From: Aquimarina pacifica
Lineage (GTDB): Bacteria > Bacteroidota > Bacteroidia > Flavobacteriales > Flavobacteriaceae
Reading direction: 5' to 3'
Assembly (NCBI RefSeq): GCF_000520955.1
Contig: NZ_JACC01000012.1
Coordinates: 62,001-126,000, forward strand
Length of the DNA stretch: 64,000 nt
Shown: positions 18,057-26,152 of the stretch, piece by piece
How positions within the stretch are numbered: position 1 is the first letter of the stretch
How the letters are laid out: every line of letters begins with the position of its first letter
Notes under the pieces: model-generated
Database searches by the model: none
Told to the model about the DNA's origin: nothing
Seen by the model: the letters and a program-made list of their open reading frames with translations, nothing else
Program-made: the position numbers and the translations under genes

Positions 18057-18189
18057 AAAAAAGAGTGCTTTCGCACTCTTTCTCTTCACACAAATCATCT
18101 TAATTTAGGGGCTTATTCTAAAATTAAAACTCACTTTTTTTAAACCTTGTTCATCTTGGGGAAAATGAAACAATTAAATCACAATCACA
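18057..18189 (-). ncRNA. Predicted small RNA, array copy 10
   Basis: The -7 box is at 18200-18193 and the terminator at 18081-18060, with a GAAA loop. The upstream spacer is a diverged relative of the copy 7-9 type but keeps GTAAG-N6-CTTAC exactly (18282-18297). Confidence 0.78.
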
Positions 18190-18328
18190 GGTCAAATATA
18201 AAACACTTTTTAATACAAAACAAGAAAAATATGCATTTTATCGTATAAATAATGTTTTTTAACTTTTATATCATGAAAAATGTAAGATAAAACTTACTTT
18301 TAGAATAAACATTAAAAAGGCGTAAAAC

Positions 18329-18462
18329 AAAAAAGAGCGCTTTCGCACTCTTTTTCTTCACACAAATCATCTTAATTTAGGGGCTTATTCTAAAATTAAA
18401 ACTCACTTTTTTTAAAATCTTATTCACCTTGGGGAAGGTGAAACAATTAAATCACAATCACA
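18329..18462 (-). ncRNA. Predicted small RNA, array copy 11 (most diverged)
   Basis: The -7 box has decayed to TATATTCG (18473-18466), though TTG 20 nt upstream is kept, so expression may be weaker. Hairpin 1 (18442-18423) reads UUCACCUU-CCCC-AAGGUGAA: a U-A pair has become C-G by a double change, and a U-G wobble has become C-G. The terminator at 18353-18332 has a GAAA loop with the U-G wobble. Confidence 0.7.
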
Positions 18463-18500
18463 TTTCGAATATAAAACACTTTTTGATATAAAACAAGAAA

Positions 18501-18908
18501 AAATGCACTTTATCCAAATAAAATTGTTTTTTAACGATTTTTTATATCGAATTTAGAAAAAAAACCTTAGCCAATTAAAACACTTTATATTCAAAATACA
18601 CTTTAGAATTCTCTAATTTTGAACAGAGCATAATAAATTAGAAGATTTATTTCAAAATTAAAAGTCAATGTATTTAATCCCAACAATGACATGTCCCAAA
18701 TTATAAACATAAATCGATAGAGAGAATCACTTAAACAACAAAAAATGTATTTAATCTGTCTTATATCTCTGGATATCTATGTTCATCTTACAAATTTATT
18801 TACACTACTTATTATATATACCCAAAAACCTTAATTAAACCTTTTTTATGTACATTAGTCATATAAAGGTATAATACTCCAAACTTGTAACTAAAACTTA
18901 TTTGATTT
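18501..18908. other. Intergenic region between array and sigma operon
   Basis: About 400 bp, very AT-rich, without a convincing gene. A stretch near 18650-18680 (TTCAAAATTAAAAGTCA) faintly resembles part of the array unit and might be a decayed copy, but hairpins and promoter are absent. The promoter of the sigma operon must lie here. No exact TAnnTTTG box close to 18909 was found. Confidence 0.5.
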
Positions 18909-19457
18909 TTGAACACTCAAGAAGAGAAGGACTTACTATTCGATTTACAATCTGGAAAAGATATTAATACGTCTTTCGGTAAGCTTGTATCCCTTTATAA
19001 AGAAAGATTATATTGGCACATACGTAATATGCTGAAAAACCATGAAGACACCAATGATGTGCTTCAAAATGTCTTTATCAAAATACATAAGAATATAAAG
19101 AATTTTAAAGGTGAAAGTAAGTTATATTCCTGGATGTATCGAATTGCAACAAATGAATCAATCACTTTTTTAAATAAAAAAGCAAAAAAACACAACATAA
19201 GTCTTGATGAATTAAATAACCAATTAGTTCGCAACCTCGAGGCCGATGTATACTATGATGGTGATCAAATGCAATTAAAATTACAAAAAGCTATTGCTAC
19301 TTTACCTCAAAAACAACAACAGGTATTTAATATGAAGTATTTTCAGGAATTAAAATATCGAGAAATGTCAGAAATTTTAGAAACAAGTGAAGGAGCATTA
19401 AAAGCCTCATATCATATCGCAACTAAAAAAATAGAAGATTTTTTAAAAAACTATTAA
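18909..19457 (+). CDS. ECF-type RNA polymerase sigma factor
   Basis: A 182-residue sigma-70 family protein with only regions 2 and 4. Region 2 spans about 20-90 (NHEDTNDVLQNVFIKIHKNI, then ESKLYSWMYRIATNESITF). Region 4 spans about 125-180 (LPQKQQQVFNMKYFQELKYR, EMSEILETSEGALKASYHIA). The start codon is TTG: a stop lies two codons upstream, and the next ATG would remove part of region 2. It is followed by a single-pass membrane protein and a Spy/CpxP-like protein, a usual Flavobacteriia arrangement for envelope-stress-type ECF control. Confidence 0.9.
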   Translation: MNTQEEKDLLFDLQSGKDINTSFGKLVSLYKERLYWHIRNMLKNHEDTNDVLQNVFIKIHKNIKNFKGESKLYSWMYRIATNESITFLNKKAKKHNISLDELNNQLVRNLEADVYYDGDQMQLKLQKAIATLPQKQQQVFNMKYFQELKYREMSEILETSEGALKASYHIATKKIEDFLKNY

Positions 19458-19487
19458 ACCTTTTTACATTTAAAACGTCATACTTAA

Positions 19488-20027
19488 GTGAAAGAAAACG
19501 ATATACATAAAAGAAAATCAGGGTTTAAGGTCCCAAAAGACTATTTTGAGAATTTTGAAGATGAACTCTCAAAAAACACTGAATTCTATGCATCAAAGTC
19601 CGATAGTTATTTATCAAACATAAAATCAGATTCCGGTTTTCGGGTTCCAAAAGAATATTTTACCGATGTAGAAAAAAACATTCTTAAAAAAACAGATTCA
19701 GGAGTAACAAAAGGAAAACTTATAAATTTAAGAACAAATAAACGTGCTATTATCTATGTGTCTGGTATAGCAGCAATGATTGCCATACTATTCTCATTGA
19801 ATATCAATTACAAGTCAACGCAAAATATTAATGATATTGATGTAGCAGAGCTTTATGGATATCTTACGGAAGAAACCTTAGTTCTAAATGAGGAAGATAT
19901 ATTATCGCTATTTGATGATAATATAACGTATTCAGAAGTTTTTGTAGATGATATGACTACCAATGAAGAACTAATGAATTACTTATCTGAAGAAGAGCTT
20001 GAGGACGAATTAATATTTACCGAATAA
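19488..20027 (+). CDS. Single-pass membrane protein, candidate anti-sigma factor
   Basis: A 179-residue protein starting with GTG. The N-terminal 80 residues hold two copies of a short motif, GFKVPKDYFENFE (about 12-24) and GFRVPKEYFTDVE (about 51-63). A membrane helix follows (AIIYVSGIAAMIAILFSLNI, about 88-107). The C-terminal 70 residues are very acidic and would be periplasmic. The position between the sigma gene and a CpxP-like gene suggests sigma-binding by the cytoplasmic part, but no known anti-sigma domain is recognisable. Spacing is 30 bp from the sigma gene and 10 bp to the next gene. Confidence 0.65.
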   Translation: MKENDIHKRKSGFKVPKDYFENFEDELSKNTEFYASKSDSYLSNIKSDSGFRVPKEYFTDVEKNILKKTDSGVTKGKLINLRTNKRAIIYVSGIAAMIAILFSLNINYKSTQNINDIDVAELYGYLTEETLVLNEEDILSLFDDNITYSEVFVDDMTTNEELMNYLSEEELEDELIFTE

Positions 20028-20037
20028 AATAAAACCT

Positions 20038-20490
20038 ATGAAAAAAATACTGGTGCTTATTAGTTTTGTTTTTATTACAATAGGCGCATTCGCTCAAAAT
20101 ATGAGTGGTGCAAAAGAAAAAATAAAAGCATATAAAGTTGCTTATATTACAGAACATTTAAACTTAACCAGTTCTGAAGCAGAACGATTCTGGCCAATAT
20201 ATAATAAGCATCAAGAAATAATTAATAATTTCAAGAAACAAAGACGACAGATAATCAGAAGTCTAAAAGAAACTTCGCAAAACTCATCAGATCTTAGTAA
20301 TGAAAGAGTAAGTGAGTTATTGAACAACTATCTAGACGCAGAGGAAAAGAAAAATGAATCCCAAGAAACATCAATTACTCAATTAAGAAAAATAATATCT
20401 GATAAAAAAGTGATACAATTGATCAAAATAGAATCCGATTTTAATAAGAGAATACTAGATAAAATAAGAGAACGAAAAAGAAATAATTGA
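20038..20490 (+). CDS. Secreted Spy/CpxP-like protein (sensor of ECF-type sigma factor)
   Basis: A 150-residue protein with a signal peptide (MKKILVLISFVFITIGAFAQ). The mature part is all-helical and rich in Lys and Glu: YKVAYITEHLNLTSSEAERFWPIYNKHQE is the diagnostic stretch, equivalent to the LTxxQ motif helix. Similar periplasmic proteins bind unfolded proteins or metals and tune the partner sigma system. It ends the three-gene sigma operon; 255 bp follow before the next gene. Confidence 0.78.
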   Translation: MKKILVLISFVFITIGAFAQNMSGAKEKIKAYKVAYITEHLNLTSSEAERFWPIYNKHQEIINNFKKQRRQIIRSLKETSQNSSDLSNERVSELLNNYLDAEEKKNESQETSITQLRKIISDKKVIQLIKIESDFNKRILDKIRERKRNN

Positions 20491-20745
20491 TTCTTTATCT
20501 ATTATTTATAAAATGAAGCCTATTTCTTAGAATAAAATGCCAATGGTATGTTCTTACAACTATAAGGAATAGTATACATCAAAACATTTTTTTACTGAAT
20601 AGGTTGTACTACATCAAAAGTAAAACATACCGTCAGAAACTAATGATAAGTATGTTAGTTCTTTTTACACTTAATAAATTACCATCAAATGCAATGCTAA
20701 TTGGCTTCAAAGACATACCTTTGCAGACCTTAAAAAAACAGCCTA

Positions 20746-21969
20746 ATGCGTTTACACAGAAATCTGGTTTTTGCAGTTATAGATGGACTGCATGAAATAT
20801 TTAATGAAGAAGCATATGCCGATAAGGTAGTTCAAAAACTACTGAAACGAGATAAAAGATGGGGTTCTCGTGATCGGGGTTTTGTTGCAGAAACTATTTA
20901 TGAGATCGTACGTTGGAAACGTCTATACGCAGAGATTGGCGAAGTAGCAGCTCCTTTCTCTAGAGATAATCTATGGCGAATATTTGCAGTATGGGCCACA
21001 TTAAGAGGAATTACGCTCCCTGACTGGAAACAAATCGCCCCTACTCCAACTAGACGTATCAAAGGTAAATTTGATGAGCTCAGCAAAATAAGAAAGTTTC
21101 GAGAATCTATACCGGACTGGATAGACGAGATAGGAAAAGAAGAATTGGGAAAAAAGTGGGATCAGGAAATAAGTGCACTAAATACACAAGCACCTGTCGT
21201 TTTAAGAGCTAATTCTTTAAAAACTACCAAAGAGACTCTAAGAAGTCTTCTCGAAGACGAAAATATTGACACCGAATTTGTTAAAGGGTATCCATCTGCG
21301 GTACAACTTACAGAAAGAACCAATGTATTCTCAACAGAAGTGTTCAAAAAAGGCTTTTTTGAAGTACAAGACGCATCTTCTCAGCTAGTCGCAGATTTCT
21401 TAGACATTAAACCTGGGCAACGTGTAGTAGATACATGTGCAGGTGCAGGAGGAAAAACGTTACACCTTGCTGCCCTAATGCAAAACAAAGGGCAAATTAT
21501 TGCAATGGATATCTATAGCAATAAATTAAAAGAATTAAAAAGAAGAGCTCGTCGAGCAGGAGCTCATAATATAGAACCTCGAGTAATCGAGAGTACAAAA
21601 GACATTAAAAAACTACACAACAAAGCAGATCGTGTTCTTATTGATGCTCCTTGCAGTGGTTTGGGTATATTAAGGCGTAATCCAGACGCTAAATGGAAAT
21701 TACGTCCTGAATTTCTTGAGACCATAAAACGTACTCAATCTGAAATTTTAGAAAACTATTCGAAAATGGTAAAGCCAGGAGGAAAATTAGTATATGCAAC
21801 TTGCTCTATCTTACCCTCAGAAAATCAAGAACAGGTAAAAAAATTCTTGAACACAGAGGTAGGAAAAGATTTCACCTTTTTAAAAGACAAAAAAATCCTT
21901 TCGCATGAGTCAGGTTATGATGGTTTTTACATGGCATTATTAGAAAAAAAACAGCACCAAGGCACATAA
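20746..21969 (+). CDS. RsmB-like SAM-dependent rRNA (cytosine-5) methyltransferase
   Basis: A 407-residue protein with an N-terminal NusB-like helical region (about 1-80: KLLKRDKRWGSRDRGFVAETIYEIVRW). The Rossmann methyltransferase domain from about 190 has the SAM loop DTCAGAGGKTLHLA and two catalytic cysteines in DAPCSGLG and ATCS. The family methylates C5 of cytosine in 16S rRNA (C967 in RsmB) or tRNA. The middle part departs from Escherichia coli RsmB, so target specificity is inferred only. It is monocistronic. Confidence 0.87.
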   Translation: MRLHRNLVFAVIDGLHEIFNEEAYADKVVQKLLKRDKRWGSRDRGFVAETIYEIVRWKRLYAEIGEVAAPFSRDNLWRIFAVWATLRGITLPDWKQIAPTPTRRIKGKFDELSKIRKFRESIPDWIDEIGKEELGKKWDQEISALNTQAPVVLRANSLKTTKETLRSLLEDENIDTEFVKGYPSAVQLTERTNVFSTEVFKKGFFEVQDASSQLVADFLDIKPGQRVVDTCAGAGGKTLHLAALMQNKGQIIAMDIYSNKLKELKRRARRAGAHNIEPRVIESTKDIKKLHNKADRVLIDAPCSGLGILRRNPDAKWKLRPEFLETIKRTQSEILENYSKMVKPGGKLVYATCSILPSENQEQVKKFLNTEVGKDFTFLKDKKILSHESGYDGFYMALLEKKQHQGT

Positions 21970-22191
21970 TTCAGGATTAAAATACTGAGCTTTTCTTGAC
22001 TGAGCATGTATACTATGTTGTCATACTTTATCTGTAACCCATTATTGTTAAAATTAAGTGAATAACTATCAAACCGAATACGTAGTTTTATGCAAAAAAT
22101 TATACAGAAAAACAGTAGATTTGCAGGGTATTATATCTGATGTCAAATTTTGGCATATACCTATTAATTAACTATAACAAACAATCGAAGT

Positions 22192-25100
22192 ATGATTCTT
22201 TTCTTCGGAAACCAAAACGAGAAAGTATTTGCCGTTCAAACAAACGCTGAAATCTCAGCAGAAAATATAAAAAAACTCATTTGGTTATTTGGTAGTACAC
22301 CAAAAATAAGTGGGGCGTCGATTGACGCTTTTTTTGTTGGTCCACGATCCGCAATGATCACTCCATGGAGTACAAATGCCGTAGAGATTACTCAAAATAT
22401 GGGTATTACTGGAATAATGAGAATTGAAGAATTTCAATCCGTTTCTAAAGATCATACTAGTTTTGATCCTATGCTATCACAAAAATATGAAAAGCTAGAT
22501 CAAAATATATACACTATAGATATTCAGCCAGAACCAATTGTACAAATTGAAGATATTGCAGCATATAATGCTACTGAAGGTCTTGCTCTGAATAAAGAAG
22601 AAATAGAGTATTTAGAAAGTGTTAGTATAAAAATCGGACGAAAACTTACTGACTCTGAAGTATTCGGCTTTTCTCAGGTTAACTCTGAGCATTGTCGTCA
22701 TAAAATTTTTAATGGTACTTTTGTTATTGATGGACAGGAACAACCTGTATCTCTTTTTAAGCTTATCAAAAAAACATCAGAAGAAAACCCTAACGGTATC
22801 ATTTCTGCCTACAAAGACAATGTTGCTTTCGTTAAAGGCCCAGAAGTAACACAATTTGCTCCTAAAACAGCAGATAAGCCAGACTTTTATGAAGAAACTG
22901 CATTCAATAGCGTTATTTCCTTAAAAGCAGAAACTCATAATTTTCCTACTACAGTAGAACCTTTTAATGGAGCAGCTACTGGTTCTGGAGGAGAAATCAG
23001 AGATAGACTTGCCGGAGGTAAAGGCTCTTTACCACTTGCAGGAACAGCTGTTTATATGACTTCCTATTCGAGACTAGAAGAAAATCGTCCTTGGGAACAA
23101 GGAATGCAGGAAAGAAAATGGCTGTACCAGACACCAATGGATATTTTAATCAAAGCATCCAATGGCGCTTCGGATTTTGGCAATAAATTTGGGCAACCAC
23201 TAATTACAGGATCTGTACTTACTTTTGAACACGAAGAAGACGCAAGAAAACTTGGTTTTGATAAAGTAATAATGCAAGCAGGAGGAATAGGATATGGTAA
23301 GGTTGAACAAGCAATCAAAGCACAACCTAAATCAGGTGATAAAATCGTTATCCTAGGAGGAGAAAACTACAGGATTGGTATGGGAGGAGCTGCAGTGTCC
23401 TCTGCCGATACAGGAGAATTTAGCAGTGGCATTGAACTAAATGCTATACAAAGATCTAATCCAGAAATGCAAAAACGTGCTGCGAATGCTATTCGCGGTA
23501 TGGTTGAAAGTAAAGAAAATACCATCGTATCAATACATGACCACGGTGCAGGTGGGCATCTTAATTGTCTTTCTGAACTAGTAGAAGAAACAGGAGGTAA
23601 AATTGACCTAGATAAATTACCCGTAGGTGACCCGACACTATCAGCCAAAGAAATTATAGGAAATGAATCTCAGGAAAGAATGGGACTTGTTATAGGTAAA
23701 AAAGATATCGACACCCTACAACGTATTGCAGAAAGAGAGCGTTCTCCCATCTATCAGGTAGGAGATGTAACAGGAGATAACAGATTTACCTTCAAATCTA
23801 ATACCAAAGGGGATACTCCTATGGATTTGGCCTTAGAAGACATGTTTGGCAGTTCTCCTAAGACAATAATGACTGATAAAACTGTAAAACGTAATTATAC
23901 AGAAATATCATACGTACAGAGCAGTTTCTCCTCATATTTAGCCCAAGTTTTGCAACTTGAAGCTGTAGGATGCAAAGATTGGCTCACAAACAAGGTAGAT
24001 AGATGTGTCGGAGGTAAAGTGGCAAAACAACAATGTGTTGGAGCTTTACAACTACCTCTCAACAATTGTGGAGTAATGGCACTAGATTATACAAGTAATC
24101 ATGGAGTTGCTACAAGTATTGGGCATTCCCCAATTTCAGGACTGATAAACCCAGAAGCGGGAAGTAGAAATTCTATTGCAGAAGCGCTTACCAACATTGT
24201 GTGGGCTCCATTAGAAGATGGACTGCAGTCTATTTCATTATCTGCAAACTGGATGTGGCCATGCAAAAATGAAGGAGAAGACGCAAGGTTATATCAAGCA
24301 GTAAAAGCAATATCCGAATTTGCAATTGATCTTGGTATAAATGTTCCAACCGGAAAGGATTCTTTATCAATGAAGCAAAAGTATCCTAATGAAGAGGTTA
24401 CATCTCCGGGGACTGTTGTTATTTCTGCAGCTGCACATTGTAATAACATTAGCAAAGTAATAGAACCTGTATTACAAAAAAAAGGAGGAGATATCTACTA
24501 TATAAATATGTCAAATGACACTCATAAATTAGGAGGTTCTTCTTTTTCACAAATTATGAATACATTGGGTTCTGAAACCCCCAACATTAAGAATACATCA
24601 GAATTCAAAAAAACATTCAATGTTATACAGGATTTAATTGGTCAGGATAAAATTATTGCAGGACATGATGTTGCTTCTGGCGGACTTATTACCACATTAT
24701 TAGAACTATGTTTTGCTGACACCAATTTAGGAGCACAGTTAGACCTAAGTAGTATAGGTGAATCAGATACTATTAAATTATTATTTTCAGAAAATTCAGG
24801 AATCGTTTTTCAAAGCGCACTCGATGCTAATGTAGAAGAAATTTTACAAAAAAATGAAATAAAATTTTATAATATAGGTCGTGCAGAAGATGGTAATATC
24901 CTAAAAATAAAGAATAAAGAGAATTCTTTCTCTCTTTCGATTGAAGAATATCGTTCACTATGGTATAAAACCTCTTTCTTATTAGATCAAAAACAAACTG
25001 CTAATAATTTAGCGAAAGCCCGATACCAAAATTATGTCAATCAGCCCTTACGCTACAAATTCCCCGATCATTTTACAGGAATAAAACCTGCTGTCAAAAA

Positions 25101-25857
25101 AGATGTAAATAAACCAAAAGCAGCGATCATAAGAGAAAAAGGAAGCAACTCTGAAAGAGAAATGGCTCATGCAATGTATCTGGCTGGTTTTGATGTTAAA
25201 GATGTACATATGACTGATTTAATTTCTGGAAGAGAAACCCTAGAAGATATTCAATTTATAGGTGCTGTCGGAGGTTTCTCTAATAGTGATGTTTTAGGTT
25301 CTGCCAAAGGATGGGCGGGTGCATTTTTATACAATGAAAAAGCAAACATCGCATTAAAAAAATTCTTTGAACGAGAAGATACGCTATCTTTAGGTATTTG
25401 TAATGGATGCCAATTGTTTATGGAACTAGAAATAATCAATCCTGAACATAAGGTACACGGAAAACTTCATCACAATGATTCGATGAAACATGAAAGTAAC
25501 TTTACTTCGGTAAAAATTCAAGAAAACAACTCTGTAATGCTATCTACTTTAGCAGGAAGCACATTAGGAGTTTGGATTTCTCATGGTGAAGGCAAATTTA
25601 ATCTACCTTTATCAGAAGATCAATATAATATTGTTGCAAAATATGGATACGACACCTACCCTGCAAATCCAAATGGATCTGATTACAATACCGCAATGTT
25701 GACAGATAAAACCGGACGTCATTTGGTAATGATGCCACATATCGAACGATCCATTTTTCAATGGAATTGGGCCAATTACCCCGCCAATAGGCAAGATGAA
25801 ATTTCTCCTTGGATTGAAGCATTCGTTAATGCAAAAGAATGGCTAAAGGATAAATAA
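22192..25857 (+). CDS. purL: Phosphoribosylformylglycinamidine synthase, single-chain
   Basis: A 1221-residue PurL of the large gamma-proteobacterial/eukaryotic type that carries FGAM synthetase and glutaminase in one chain (fourth step of purine synthesis). Visible are VNSEHCRHKIF, the ATP-binding ETHNFPTTVEPFNGAATGSG, DHGAGGHLNCLSELVEE, and VASGGLITTLLELCFAD. The C-terminal class I glutaminase (from about 970) has the nucleophile in GICNGCQLFMEL and His-Glu in PHIERSIFQWNW. A TAGATTTG box at 22116-22123 may drive it. The length is slightly short of 1295 but all domains are present. Confidence 0.96.
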   Translation: MILFFGNQNEKVFAVQTNAEISAENIKKLIWLFGSTPKISGASIDAFFVGPRSAMITPWSTNAVEITQNMGITGIMRIEEFQSVSKDHTSFDPMLSQKYEKLDQNIYTIDIQPEPIVQIEDIAAYNATEGLALNKEEIEYLESVSIKIGRKLTDSEVFGFSQVNSEHCRHKIFNGTFVIDGQEQPVSLFKLIKKTSEENPNGIISAYKDNVAFVKGPEVTQFAPKTADKPDFYEETAFNSVISLKAETHNFPTTVEPFNGAATGSGGEIRDRLAGGKGSLPLAGTAVYMTSYSRLEENRPWEQGMQERKWLYQTPMDILIKASNGASDFGNKFGQPLITGSVLTFEHEEDARKLGFDKVIMQAGGIGYGKVEQAIKAQPKSGDKIVILGGENYRIGMGGAAVSSADTGEFSSGIELNAIQRSNPEMQKRAANAIRGMVESKENTIVSIHDHGAGGHLNCLSELVEETGGKIDLDKLPVGDPTLSAKEIIGNESQERMGLVIGKKDIDTLQRIAERERSPIYQVGDVTGDNRFTFKSNTKGDTPMDLALEDMFGSSPKTIMTDKTVKRNYTEISYVQSSFSSYLAQVLQLEAVGCKDWLTNKVDRCVGGKVAKQQCVGALQLPLNNCGVMALDYTSNHGVATSIGHSPISGLINPEAGSRNSIAEALTNIVWAPLEDGLQSISLSANWMWPCKNEGEDARLYQAVKAISEFAIDLGINVPTGKDSLSMKQKYPNEEVTSPGTVVISAAAHCNNISKVIEPVLQKKGGDIYYINMSNDTHKLGGSSFSQIMNTLGSETPNIKNTSEFKKTFNVIQDLIGQDKIIAGHDVASGGLITTLLELCFADTNLGAQLDLSSIGESDTIKLLFSENSGIVFQSALDANVEEILQKNEIKFYNIGRAEDGNILKIKNKENSFSLSIEEYRSLWYKTSFLLDQKQTANNLAKARYQNYVNQPLRYKFPDHFTGIKPAVKKDVNKPKAAIIREKGSNSEREMAHAMYLAGFDVKDVHMTDLISGRETLEDIQFIGAVGGFSNSDVLGSAKGWAGAFLYNEKANIALKKFFEREDTLSLGICNGCQLFMELEIINPEHKVHGKLHHNDSMKHESNFTSVKIQENNSVMLSTLAGSTLGVWISHGEGKFNLPLSEDQYNIVAKYGYDTYPANPNGSDYNTAMLTDKTGRHLVMMPHIERSIFQWNWANYPANRQDEISPWIEAFVNAKEWLKDK

Positions 25858-26046
25858 TACACCGAAAATCTTAAAAACACTAATTAGGATAATTCTATAA
25901 CTACTTATAAATCAAGAGTAGCTAAGGTAAATTAATGAGATATTAGCAACAAAAACGTAAAATATTGTCAAGTTCATAAAAAAAAACAGGTTTTTTTTTC
26001 ATATATTACCCTTGCGAATTATGATATTTTTTTTAATTTGCGAAGC

Positions 26047-26062
26047 TATGCGTGCATAATAA
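26047..26062. promoter_or_regulatory. Probable operator of the MarR-type fatty-acid regulator
   Basis: TATGCGTGCATAATAA lies about 95 bp before the acyl-CoA ligase. It matches 15 of 16 bases of the palindrome TATGCATGCATAATAA found upstream of the marR gene at 28061-28082. Confidence 0.6.
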
Positions 26063-26152
26063 TTTTTTTTCTAAGATTATTTTAAGTGTAATGCATCTTG
26101 TTTTTAGACATTATGATTTTAAATAACTAAGAAAACTATCCTAAAACAGCTT

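Larger units (their letters stand above)
15654..18500 (-). repeat. Tandem array of eleven small-RNA transcription units
   Basis: Eleven direct copies with unit lengths (hairpin to hairpin) of 263, 262, 262, 262, 263, 263, 273, 274, 274 and 272 bp. Each unit on the minus strand has TTG-N20-TATATTTG, then about 130 nt of nearly invariant sequence, then a 9-bp GC-rich hairpin followed by a run of T. The 75-90 bp between one promoter and the next terminator varies in blocks. There is no long reading frame in either direction. Copy 11 is the most diverged, and copies 1 and 2 are almost identical. It lies between an ABC exporter gene and an ECF sigma operon. Confidence 0.9.

Noticed and set aside
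15654..18500. The regular repeats as a CRISPR array
   Set aside because: The conserved parts are about 190 bp and the variable parts 75-90 bp, and the variable parts fall into a few related classes. CRISPR repeats are 24-48 bp with unique spacers, and no cas gene is near.
15654..18500. Array units encoding short peptides
   Set aside because: On the minus strand ATGAACAAGGTTTAA gives only four codons, and a frame starting at ATGATTTGTGTG runs through the terminator and diverges between copies. There is no codon-type conservation.
15654..18500. Transcription of the array from the plus strand
   Set aside because: The hairpins are preceded by A runs and followed by TCTCTTC on the plus strand, whereas the minus strand has both the consensus promoter and a T run. 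The wobble pairs in the terminator of copies 5, 7 and 11 are valid U-G only in minus-strand RNA.
20604..20795. A 63-codon frame before the RsmB-like gene
   Set aside because: It lacks a conserved pattern, overlaps the real start at 20746 in another frame, and has no promoter or ribosome-binding context of its own.
22086..22191. A purine riboswitch before purL
   Set aside because: The leader is only about 65 nt and lacks the conserved purine-aptamer core sequences or a three-way junction; no terminator alternative is present.
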